From an uncultured Clostridia bacterium (GTDB lineage: Bacteria; Bacillota; Clostridia; Oscillospirales; Ruminococcaceae), in the NCBI GenBank assembly GCA_947589185.1, contig CANQCK010000007.1:1-64000 (forward strand): 64,000 nt of DNA, read 5' to 3'. Of the stretch, positions 8,899 through 16,266 are shown piece by piece. A program made the position numbers and the translations under genes. Below the pieces are notes generated by a model that worked only from the letters and a program-made list of their open reading frames with translations, was not told the DNA's origin and did no database searches. Every line of letters starts with the position of its first letter. The first letter of the stretch is position 1.

Positions 8899-10536
8899 GT
8901 GATTGATGGTAAAACACTTAGGGACGCTTTTATCAGTGCAGCAAACAGTATAGCAAATCAGAAAACAGACGTTGATGAGCTTAATGTATTTCCCGTTCCG
9001 GACGGAGATACGGGAACAAATATGTCTATGACAATGGGGAATGCTCTTATTGTGCTGGAAAGAATGCGTGACGACGTTACTGTAAGTGAGGTGGCAGAGC
9101 AGACTGCTTCTGCCTTGCTGAGAGGAGCGAGAGGAAATTCAGGAGTAATTCTGTCTTTGATTTTCAGAGGCTTTGCAAAGGGTTTTAGCGGCAAAAAGGA
9201 AGCTTCAATAAGCGATTTTGTTTCGGCACTTGATCAGGGCGTTTCGGGTGCGTATAAATCTATAATGAAGCCTACTGAAGGTACGATCTTAACAGTAGTA
9301 AGGCTTGCAAGCGAAAGAGCTGCCGCTGTTTCTGTTTTGGCAAAAGACGAGGTATCTCTTTGGGAAGAGGTCTGCTCATCGGCAGGAAAAGCACTTGAGA
9401 ATACGCCGAATTTACTTCCTGCACTTAAAAAAGCCGGCGTTGTTGACGCAGGCGGTAAAGGTCTTTTGATTATATTTGAAGCTATGTTAAACGTCTTTAA
9501 GGGCGGTGAGACTGTAAAGCCTGACGTTCCCTCAGAAAAGAAGACGGTTACAATTGACACGTTTTCGTCGACGGTAGGAGATTTTGACGAGGAGATAAAC
9601 TTTACCTACTGTACTGAAATGCTTATCAACAAAGCAAGCGGCAGCGATGACTGTTCAAAGTTGAGAGCTTATTTAGAAACAATTGGCGACTGCGTTGTTG
9701 TAGTTGACGATGATGATATTATAAAGGTTCACGTTCACACAAACCACCCGGGCAAAGTTATTGAAAGAGCACTTAAATTCGGCACTATAAATCTTCCTAA
9801 GATCGAGAATATGAAAATGCAGCACGAACAGCGTATAATCGACGCTAAGGTTCCCGAAACCAAGCCTGTTAAGCCGATAAAGGAATACGGATTTGTGGCT
9901 GTGGCGGCGGGTCACGGAGTTGAAGCTCTGTTTGAAGACGTCGGCGTGGACTGCATTGTAAGAGGCGGACAAACTATGAACCCGTCAACGGAAGATATTT
10001 TAGCGGCAATCAATAAGTGTCCGGCAGAGACAGTTTTTGTACTGCCTAACAATAAGAATATAATTATGTCCGCCGAGCAGGCAGGAAAACTCGCAGACAG
10101 AAAGGTTTGCGTACTCCAGACTAGAACCATTCCGCAGGGAATGAGTGCTATGCTTGCCTTTGACGATGTGGCTGACTTTGAAACCAACAGACTTGAAATG
10201 ACTCATGCACTCGAGAGGGTATCAACGGGTCAGATAACTTACGCAGCCCGTGACAGCGATTATGAAGGTCATAAGATAAAGAAAAACGAAATTCTGGCTC
10301 TGGAGAACGGCAAGCTCTCTTTTGTGGACAAGGATGTATCAAAATCGGCGTTCAAGCTGATAAAGAAGCTGGTTAAGGGCGACACTTCGTATATTACTAT
10401 AATTCAGGGAAGCGATGTTTCAGACGAGGACGCAAAAGCCTTAAAGGAGCAGGTCGAGAGCAAGTATCAAAATGCTGAAGTTTTATTGATAAACGGCGGA
10501 CAGCCTGTTTATTATTACATTCTGTCTGCGGAATAA
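8899..10536 (+). CDS. DAK2/DegV fusion protein (FakA/YloV family), fatty acid kinase catalytic subunit
   Basis: The 545-residue protein has an N-terminal DAK2 (DhaL) ATP-binding domain (about residues 1-200) with the metal-binding VPDGDTGTNM motif and RGARGNSGVILS, a middle domain, and a C-terminal DegV-like domain. FakA homologues phosphorylate fatty acids presented by a FakB (DegV-type) carrier for incorporation into phospholipid; no FakB is in the window. GTG start behind AAGGGGG. It is co-transcribed with the Asp23 gene. Confidence 0.9.
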   Translation: MIDGKTLRDAFISAANSIANQKTDVDELNVFPVPDGDTGTNMSMTMGNALIVLERMRDDVTVSEVAEQTASALLRGARGNSGVILSLIFRGFAKGFSGKKEASISDFVSALDQGVSGAYKSIMKPTEGTILTVVRLASERAAAVSVLAKDEVSLWEEVCSSAGKALENTPNLLPALKKAGVVDAGGKGLLIIFEAMLNVFKGGETVKPDVPSEKKTVTIDTFSSTVGDFDEEINFTYCTEMLINKASGSDDCSKLRAYLETIGDCVVVVDDDDIIKVHVHTNHPGKVIERALKFGTINLPKIENMKMQHEQRIIDAKVPETKPVKPIKEYGFVAVAAGHGVEALFEDVGVDCIVRGGQTMNPSTEDILAAINKCPAETVFVLPNNKNIIMSAEQAGKLADRKVCVLQTRTIPQGMSAMLAFDDVADFETNRLEMTHALERVSTGQITYAARDSDYEGHKIKKNEILALENGKLSFVDKDVSKSAFKLIKKLVKGDTSYITIIQGSDVSDEDAKALKEQVESKYQNAEVLLINGGQPVYYYILSAE

Positions 10537-10563
10537 TAAAGTATAACAGAAAGGAAAAATAAT

Positions 10564-11991
10564 ATGACAAACAGCTATGAAAGTCCGTTTTGCACAAGAT
10601 ATGCAAGTAAGGAAATGCAGTATATTTTTTCGGCTGATAAAAAATTCACAACATGGAGAAAGCTATGGGTTGCTCTTGCAAGAGCAGAGATGAAGCTGGG
10701 ATTACCTGTTACGCAGGAGCAAGTAGACGAGCTTGAGGCTAATATTGATAACATAGATTATGAATGTGCCGCAGAGCGTGAAAAACTTGTCCGCCACGAC
10801 GTTATGGCACACGTTTATACATACGGTAAGGCTTGTCCGAATGCAAAGGGAATAATTCATCTCGGAGCCACATCTTGTTATGTAGGCGATAACACCGATA
10901 TTATAGTAATGCGTGACGCACTTAATGTTTTAAAAAGAAAGCTTGTGGGGGTTATCGGTCAACTTGCTGAATTTGCTGAAAAGTATAAGGCTATGCCCTG
11001 TCTTGCCTATACTCACCTTCAGCCTGCACAGCTTACTACAGTAGGAAAAAGAGCGACTCTTTGGTGCAACGAGCTTTTGATGGATATTCAGGAAATTGAT
11101 TTTAGGCTGAACAATCTAAGGCTTTTAGGCTCAAAGGGAACAACAGGCACACAGGCGTCTTTTATGGAGCTTTTTGAGGGCGATACCGAAAAGATCAAGG
11201 AGCTTGAGAAAATGATAGCTGAGGAAATGGGATTTGACGGTGTTGTACCTGTTTCGGGGCAGACATACTCAAGAAAAGTCGATTCGGCAATTATTTCAAC
11301 GCTGTCGGGAATTGCCCAGAGCTGTATGAAATTTTCAAACGACATAAGAATTCTCCAAAGCTTTAAAGAGATCGAGGAGCCGTTTGAAAAGAATCAGATA
11401 GGCTCGTCGGCAATGGCTTATAAAAGAAACCCTATGCGATGCGAGAGAATAACTTCTCTTTCGAGATATATAATTTCAGATATGCTGAACCCTGCATTTA
11501 CGGCGGGTACACAGTGGTTTGAAAGAACTCTTGACGATTCTGCAAACAAGAGGATTTCTGTTGCGGAGGCATTTTTGGGCGTTGACGCAGTGCTTAACCT
11601 AATGCTCAATGTAACAGACGGGCTTGTGGTTCACGAGAAGATTATCGAAAAACGTGTTATGGCTGAACTTCCGTTTATGGCGACCGAAAACATAATGATG
11701 GACGCTGTTAAAAAGGGCGGTGACCGTCAGGAACTGCACGAGAGGATTCGTGAATACTCTATGAAGGCGGGTTCAAGGGTAAAAGACGAGGGTCTTGACA
11801 ATAATTTGTGCGAGCTTATTTTAAACGACCCGATGTTTATGATTTCAAAAGAGGAAATGGACGGCATTATGAAGCCTGAAAACTTTATAGGAAGAAGTGT
11901 TTCTCAGGTTGACGAGTTTATAGAAAACTGCGTAAAGCCTGTTTTGGATAAAAACAATTTCAAGCACGAGAGTGTAGAAATAAATGTTTAG
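10564..11991 (+). CDS. purB: Adenylosuccinate lyase
   Basis: Catalyses two fumarate-releasing steps of purine synthesis (SAICAR to AICAR and adenylosuccinate to AMP). The 475-residue protein carries the fumarase/aspartase signature GSSAMAYKRNPMRCERI, with the catalytic serine in the flexible loop, plus HLGATSCYVGDN and THLQPAQLTTVGKRA. It resembles the longer eukaryote-like PurB type often seen in Clostridia. It starts 27 nt after the FakA-like gene and may belong to the same transcript. Confidence 0.95.
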   Translation: MTNSYESPFCTRYASKEMQYIFSADKKFTTWRKLWVALARAEMKLGLPVTQEQVDELEANIDNIDYECAAEREKLVRHDVMAHVYTYGKACPNAKGIIHLGATSCYVGDNTDIIVMRDALNVLKRKLVGVIGQLAEFAEKYKAMPCLAYTHLQPAQLTTVGKRATLWCNELLMDIQEIDFRLNNLRLLGSKGTTGTQASFMELFEGDTEKIKELEKMIAEEMGFDGVVPVSGQTYSRKVDSAIISTLSGIAQSCMKFSNDIRILQSFKEIEEPFEKNQIGSSAMAYKRNPMRCERITSLSRYIISDMLNPAFTAGTQWFERTLDDSANKRISVAEAFLGVDAVLNLMLNVTDGLVVHEKIIEKRVMAELPFMATENIMMDAVKKGGDRQELHERIREYSMKAGSRVKDEGLDNNLCELILNDPMFMISKEEMDGIMKPENFIGRSVSQVDEFIENCVKPVLDKNNFKHESVEINV

Positions 11992-12061
11992 TTACTAGAA
12001 ACAAAAGGCTAGAGACAAGAAAGATGCCAAAAGCCGGGAGCAAGAAAGGAGCAGAGTGAAT

Positions 12062-12331
12062 ATGTCAAAGCAAAAGATAATATATATAATTGCCGGAGCG
12101 GCTTGCTCGGCATTGACTATTCTGATGATAGTGCTTGTTGCAACAGGCTGGGGAAGCGTTGCGCTTGTTATCGGACCGTTTGCTTTTGCGGTAGCGTTTT
12201 TTGCAAGTGCGGCATCTATTAAGACATCTGCACAGAAAAAGAAAATAGAAGAAATGAAAAAACAGAAAAAAAGACTTGCCAAGAAAAAGCAAGAAGAAGA
12301 GAAATATGTATCACCGTTTTTCAGAGATTAA
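12062..12331 (+). CDS. Small membrane protein of unknown function
   Basis: An 89-residue protein with two predicted membrane helices (about residues 5-27 and 34-53) and a highly basic, Lys-rich cytoplasmic tail (EEMKKQKKRLAKKKQEEEK). ATG 12062 lies 10 nt from AAAGGAG; an in-frame GTG at 12056 is only 4 nt away. I do not recognise the family. It sits between purB and metY. The gap before it contains degenerate copies of the 7-bp repeat described elsewhere in the window. Confidence 0.7.
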   Translation: MSKQKIIYIIAGAACSALTILMIVLVATGWGSVALVIGPFAFAVAFFASAASIKTSAQKKKIEEMKKQKKRLAKKKQEEEKYVSPFFRD

Positions 12332-12374
12332 ACATTGAAAAACAATTTAAGATAAAGAAAGGAAATAAAATAAT

Positions 12375-13643
12375 ATGAAAATTGAAACACAATGTCTTCA
12401 TGAAGGTTACACCCCTAAAAACGGAGAGCCGAGAGTTGTACCGATAGTGCAAAGCACTACATATGTATATGATTCCACAAAGGCAGTAGGCGACGTATTT
12501 GATGATCCTACGCTCAGTCTAATATACTCAAGGTTTGAGAACCCTACCACAGACGCAATCGAGAAGAAAATCGCTGCACTTGAGGGCGGTGTTGCCGCAA
12601 TGTGTACATCAAGCGGACAGGCGGCGTCACTTATTTCTATTTTAAATCTTTGCTCGGCAGGAGACAGCTTTATAGCGGCTTCAACTATTTACGGCGGAAC
12701 AATAAACCTTTTTGCGGTAACTCTGAAAAAGCTGGGTATAGAGTGTATTTTTGTAAATCCTGACGCTTCAGACGATGAGCTGCGCAAGGCTTTTAAGCCG
12801 AATACCAAGTGCGTATTCGGGGAAACCATTGCAAATCCTGCACTTACAGTTCTGGATATTGAAAGATTTGCAAAAATTGCTCATGAAAAGGGTGTGCCGC
12901 TGATAGTTGACAACACCTTTGCAACGCCTGTTTTGTGCCGTCCAATCGAGTGGGGAGCAGATATTGTTATCCATTCGACGAGCAAGTATATGGACGGTCA
13001 TGCAGTTCAGGTGGGCGGAGTTATTGTGGACAGCGGTAAGTTCGATTTCACAAACGGGAACTTCCCTGATTTCACTGAGCCTGACGAGAGCTATCATGGA
13101 GTCGTTTATACTAGGGATTATGCTTTTGCACCGTTTATTGTAAAGGCGAGAATGCAGCTTATGAGAGACTTTGGCTGTTATCCTGCGGCTAATTCATCTT
13201 TCCTTTTAAATCTCGGGCTTGAAACCTTAGCAGTGAGAATGAAACAGTACTGCGAAAACGCATTAAAGATTGCAAAGTTCTTTAAAGAGCAGGATAAAAT
13301 AGAAGAAGTTATCTATCCGTCATTAGAGGGCGATAAATATTATGAGCTTGCGAAAAAATATGTTCCGATGGGTTCGAGCGGAGTAATTTCAATCGTTGTA
13401 AAGGGCGGAAGAGATAACGCTATAAAGTTTATGGATGCACTTGAACTTGCTTCTAACGAGGTTCACGTTGCCGACATAAGAACCTGCGTTTTGCACCCTG
13501 CGTCTGCTACTCACAGACAGCTGACAGACGAACAGCTTGTTGCGGCAGGTATTAACGGAGGAATGATAAGATTTTCCTGCGGTCTTGAGAATGTTGAGGA
13601 TATTATCGCCGACATTCAAAAGGGATTAGATGCGATAGATTAA
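12375..13643 (+). CDS. metY: O-acetylhomoserine sulfhydrylase (homocysteine synthase)
   Basis: PLP enzyme of the Cys/Met metabolism family, converting O-acetylhomoserine plus sulfide into homocysteine. The 422 residues match the length of MetY rather than the shorter MetB/MetC enzymes. The PLP lysine lies in VIHSTSKYMDGHAVQVGG; other family marks are IYSRFENPTTDAIEKKIAALEGG and the C-terminal ADIRTCVLHPASATHRQL. Preceded by AAAGGAAA. No SAM riboswitch or T-box fits the 43-nt gap upstream. Confidence 0.93.
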   Translation: MKIETQCLHEGYTPKNGEPRVVPIVQSTTYVYDSTKAVGDVFDDPTLSLIYSRFENPTTDAIEKKIAALEGGVAAMCTSSGQAASLISILNLCSAGDSFIAASTIYGGTINLFAVTLKKLGIECIFVNPDASDDELRKAFKPNTKCVFGETIANPALTVLDIERFAKIAHEKGVPLIVDNTFATPVLCRPIEWGADIVIHSTSKYMDGHAVQVGGVIVDSGKFDFTNGNFPDFTEPDESYHGVVYTRDYAFAPFIVKARMQLMRDFGCYPAANSSFLLNLGLETLAVRMKQYCENALKIAKFFKEQDKIEEVIYPSLEGDKYYELAKKYVPMGSSGVISIVVKGGRDNAIKFMDALELASNEVHVADIRTCVLHPASATHRQLTDEQLVAAGINGGMIRFSCGLENVEDIIADIQKGLDAID

Positions 13644-13650
13644 TATAAAA

Positions 13651-13720
13651 AAGATGCCAGATACAAGAAGCTAATGCAAAAGATAAGTTCTTGCTTCTTG
13701 CCACTGGCTTCTTGTTTCTA
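13651..13720. repeat. 7-bp tandem repeat tract after metY
   Basis: Degenerate heptamers in both orientations: AGATGCC AGATACA at the left and TCTTGCT TCTTGCC ACTGGCT on the right. They are related to the heptamer tracts at 33.3 kb and 42-61 kb. Confidence 0.5.
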
Positions 13721-13744
13721 AAGGCTCAGGTTTCCCTGAGCCTT
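13721..13744 (+). terminator. Stem-loop after metY
   Basis: AAGGCTCAGG, loop TTTC, CCTGAGCCTT: a 10-bp perfect stem. The following T-run is weak (TTTAATG), so termination efficiency is uncertain. Confidence 0.6.
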
Positions 13745-13755
13745 TAATGTAGATA

Positions 13756-13945
13756 AATTATATAGTCTATTTTCTAGGGGCAGCCCTCTCTTGCAGGGCA
13801 TGCCCCTCTTTAAAAACAGTCCACTGGACTGTTTTTAAATTCATCCTATGCGGAGCGCACTCCGTAAAAGAATTTCGCCGACGGTTTGTCGGCTACAGGG
13901 CTCCGCCCTTGACCCGCAAGCCTTTTGAAAAAGGCTTGACCGAAA
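13756..13945. repeat. Chain of consecutive hairpins (intergenic repeat) between metY and sigF
   Basis: No gene is visible here. The stretch is a string of palindromes: GGGGCA...TGCCCC (13777-13806), a 14-bp stem TTTAAAAACAGTCC / GGACTGTTTTTAAA with loop ACT (13809-13839), CGGAG...CTCCG (13851-13864), GCCGAC...GTCGGC (13877-13893), GGGCTCCGCCC, and CAAGCC...GGCTTG (13917-13938). Its composition (GC-rich, chained stems, terminal GACCGAAAACTTT) is like short intergenic repeats I know from related Clostridia. Confidence 0.6.
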
Positions 13946-14005
13946 ACTTTTAGTCGATTACGCAAAACCTTTTCGACAGATTGAAACTTCTTAATTCCTG
14001 AGCTT

Positions 14006-14686
14006 CTAGGTCATTTTCTCACGCATGGACAAGAGCAGTTTTTTCTCCCGCCTTGAAACCTGAACCTGCGTCATATTGAGTATTTTTGCTGTTTCTGTTT
14101 GTGTTTTGTTCTGAAAATATCTGAGGTATAAGAGTTTTGCGTCTTTTCTGTCAAGTGACGACATAATTTGTTTGAGCGTTAAGTTGTTTGTGATTTCCTC
14201 GTCAGGGGCGGAAACAGGAATATCTATCTCACAGGAAGAGTCGTCCTCATAGCCTCCTGACGCAAGACTAAGCGGCGGCAGAGAAACATTAAGTGCCTCG
14301 ACAACATCTTCTTCGGGAATATCTGCGAGTTTTGCGAGTTCTTCAATTGTTGGCTCTCTGCCCTTTGTACGGATAAAGCGTTCTCTTATCTGAGTAATCT
14401 TGAGAGACAATTCTTTTAGACCCCTTGAAACCTTGATAGTTCCTCCGTCTCTGAAAAGTCTTTTTATTTCTCCCAGAATTACCGGAACAGCATAGGTTGA
14501 AAACTTCACGCCTCTAGTTTCGTCAAAGCCCTTAGCCGCCTTTAAAAGACCGATACAGCCTGCACTGTAAAGGTCGTCATAATCTATGCCTTTAGAACGA
14601 AATTTGTTCGCACACAGATGAACAAGACCTAAATTATCCTCTATAAACTTTTTGTTGCTTTCAAGTCCAATCATCTTAATATCCAT
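14006..14686 (-). CDS. sigF: Sporulation sigma factor SigF
   Basis: RNA polymerase sigma factor that starts forespore-specific transcription. The 226 residues have sigma region 2 (DLYSAGCIGLLKAAKGFDETRGVKFSTYAVPVILGEIKR), region 3 and region 4 with the helix-turn-helix (KTQTETAKILNMTQVQVSRREKK). Sequence alone does not separate SigF from SigG, but its position directly after spoIIAA and spoIIAB identifies it as SigF. Last gene of the spoIIA operon; gap of 34 nt from spoIIAB. Confidence 0.95.
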   Translation of the reverse strand: MDIKMIGLESNKKFIEDNLGLVHLCANKFRSKGIDYDDLYSAGCIGLLKAAKGFDETRGVKFSTYAVPVILGEIKRLFRDGGTIKVSRGLKELSLKITQIRERFIRTKGREPTIEELAKLADIPEEDVVEALNVSLPPLSLASGGYEDDSSCEIDIPVSAPDEEITNNLTLKQIMSSLDRKDAKLLYLRYFQNKTQTETAKILNMTQVQVSRREKKLLLSMREKMT

Positions 14687-14720
14687 TCCTGAATAAAATT
14701 TTTATGTATGCGGCTGATTT

Positions 14721-15176
14721 TTACTTATCCAGCTTTGTTCTCAGCTTTTTTGTGAGAATAACCGAAGTTCCTTTTCCTTCCTTGCTTATTACTCTTAGCT
14801 TGTCCATAAAGCTCTCCATAACTGCAAATCCCAGACCTGCACGCTCCTCCTCAGGGGAGGTAGTAAAGAGAGGTTCCATTGCCTTTTTGACGTCGGGAAT
14901 TCCGCAGCCGTGATCTTTTATTTTTATGTAAATTTTGTTGTCATCATAAATTCTGGCGACGAGCTCTATCTTTCCGATTTCGTTTTTATAAGCGTGTACT
15001 ATTGAATTTGTCACCGCCTCTGAAACGGCGGTTTTTATATCTGAAATTTCATCGACCTGCGGGTCTAGCTGAGACGCAAAGCCTGACACCGCAAGACGTG
15101 AAAACCTTTCGTTTTCCGAAAGACTGGGGAAACTGACTTTTATTTCATTAATAACCTTTGCTTTCTTTTTTGTCAT
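14721..15176 (-). CDS. spoIIAB: Anti-sigma F factor SpoIIAB
   Basis: Serine kinase and anti-sigma factor that holds SigF inactive and phosphorylates SpoIIAA. The 151-residue GHKL ATPase shows the N-box (EAVTNSIVHAYKNE), G1 box (DHGCGIPD) and G2 box (RAGLGFAVMESFMD). It follows spoIIAA by 3 nt and precedes sigF, the conserved operon order. Confidence 0.97.
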   Translation of the reverse strand: MTKKKAKVINEIKVSFPSLSENERFSRLAVSGFASQLDPQVDEISDIKTAVSEAVTNSIVHAYKNEIGKIELVARIYDDNKIYIKIKDHGCGIPDVKKAMEPLFTTSPEEERAGLGFAVMESFMDKLRVISKEGKGTSVILTKKLRTKLDK

Positions 15177-15179
15177 TAT

Positions 15180-15650
15180 TTAAGTCTCCTTTTTTATGTT
15201 TTCGTCAGAATTATTGTCTGTATCGCTGCTGTCTCTCTGAACGCTGATTTCTGCCGATTCTGCCTGAATAGATAGCTTGTCAGAATTTTTGGCAGATTCT
15301 TTTGCCTTTTGCATTTGAGAAAGCGGAACGTCTATGTTGACGATTTTAGCAAGTTTATTTATCCCCGCAACAAGCATTACCTTTTTTATAAGCGGAGGAG
15401 GATTTTGAATAAATACCTTTCCGCCTCTTTCATTCTGCAGTTTGTATCTCCCCATAACCAGACCTATACCTGAGCTGTCCATAAAATCTACTTTTGAAAA
15501 GTCGAGATAAAGGTTGGTCGGGTTGAGCTTCTGAACATTTATGTCAATTTCTTTTCTTATCTCTTTTGCACTGTGGTGGTCGATCTCTCCGCTTATAAAA
15601 GCAGTTAGCTTTGATTTTTCTTCAACCTCATCATAAAGTTTAAGTCCCAA
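15180..15650 (-). CDS. spoIIAA: Anti-anti-sigma F factor SpoIIAA, with a C-terminal extension
   Basis: STAS-domain protein that, when unphosphorylated, binds SpoIIAB and frees SigF. The phosphorylation site sits in the motif DFMDSSGIGLVMGRYK. The STAS domain ends near residue 112; the remaining ~44 residues (rich in Ser, Asp, Glu, Lys; for example RDSSDTDNNSDENIKKE) are absent from the ~117-residue Bacillus protein and look disordered. First gene of the operon. I found no convincing SigH promoter or 0A box upstream. Confidence 0.93.
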   Translation of the reverse strand: MGLKLYDEVEEKSKLTAFISGEIDHHSAKEIRKEIDINVQKLNPTNLYLDFSKVDFMDSSGIGLVMGRYKLQNERGGKVFIQNPPPLIKKVMLVAGINKLAKIVNIDVPLSQMQKAKESAKNSDKLSIQAESAEISVQRDSSDTDNNSDENIKKET

Positions 15651-15796
15651 GTTTATTTCATCTTCCTTTCTCTTTGTTTAAGCTGTAAAGCCTGTCCGAG
15701 TTACGTTCTGATAAAATAATAACAGCCTTTGACTAAAAAATATGTCAAAAGCTGTTTTTGAAAATATTGTATTTTGCTGATTTTCTGTGATGAAAA

Positions 15797-15829
15797 ACAA
15801 CCCCGAATTTCAATTGAATTCGAGGTTGT
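15797..15829 (-). terminator. Terminator of the small membrane protein gene
   Basis: Minus-strand stem ACAACCTCGAATT...AATTCGGGGTTGT (one G-T pair), followed by TTTTTC. Confidence 0.65.
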
Positions 15830-15837
15830 ACTTATAC

Positions 15838-16146
15838 TTATTTACTTTGTTTCAATCTTTTGCTTATAATATAACATATAGTTTCAATTGTAATTATTAC
15901 CACAAAAGCAATTGGGAATATAATCATTCTTGTGAAAAAATATATCATAATAGTTAATGTGACTGTTAAGCTGTTAAATACAGTGAGAAAAGGATGACTT
16001 TTATTTAATGCCGATATGCCTGCAATAAATAGTAATATGGCAACAGAAAACCATACCTCACTTGCATATTCAAAGTGAACCGCCGCACAGCCGGCTAATG
16101 TTGATAAAATACTAAGTATTATAAGCGTAATTGATGTTTTTTTCAT
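15838..16146 (-). CDS. Small membrane protein of unknown function
   Basis: A 102-residue protein consisting almost wholly of three or four hydrophobic helices, with a short basic C-terminus (SKRLKQSK). The first segment ends in SILSTLAGCAAVHF, which could also be read as a lipoprotein-like signal, though the later helices favour a polytopic membrane protein. No family recognised. It is a single-gene unit with its own terminator, between the sporulation operon and the GH25 gene. Confidence 0.6.
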   Translation of the reverse strand: MKKTSITLIILSILSTLAGCAAVHFEYASEVWFSVAILLFIAGISALNKSHPFLTVFNSLTVTLTIMIYFFTRMIIFPIAFVVIITIETICYIISKRLKQSK

Positions 16147-16240
16147 AAATTGTCTCCTTTTCTCTATTTACTTTACTTATTATTACATTTACCAAGTGCT
16201 GTGCCTATGTCTGGGATTTTAGGTGTAGAATAAAAAGTTG

Positions 16241-16262
16241 AATCCCCCGTTATCGGGGGATT
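16241..16262 (-). terminator. Stem-loop after the GH25 gene
   Basis: AATCCCCCG / CGGGGGATT, a 9-bp perfect stem with a 4-nt loop, starting 5 nt beyond the GH25 stop codon. On the minus strand the T-rich tail (CAACTTTTTA) begins a few bases after the stem. Confidence 0.6.
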
Positions 16263-16266
16263 TTAA

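Noticed and set aside
12332-12374. SAM riboswitch or T-box before metY
   Set aside because: The gap is only 43 nt and holds nothing but a ribosome-binding site.
13972-13978. Spo0A box near the sigF operon
   Set aside because: The TTCGACA match is downstream of the sigF stop codon and cannot serve the operon promoter.
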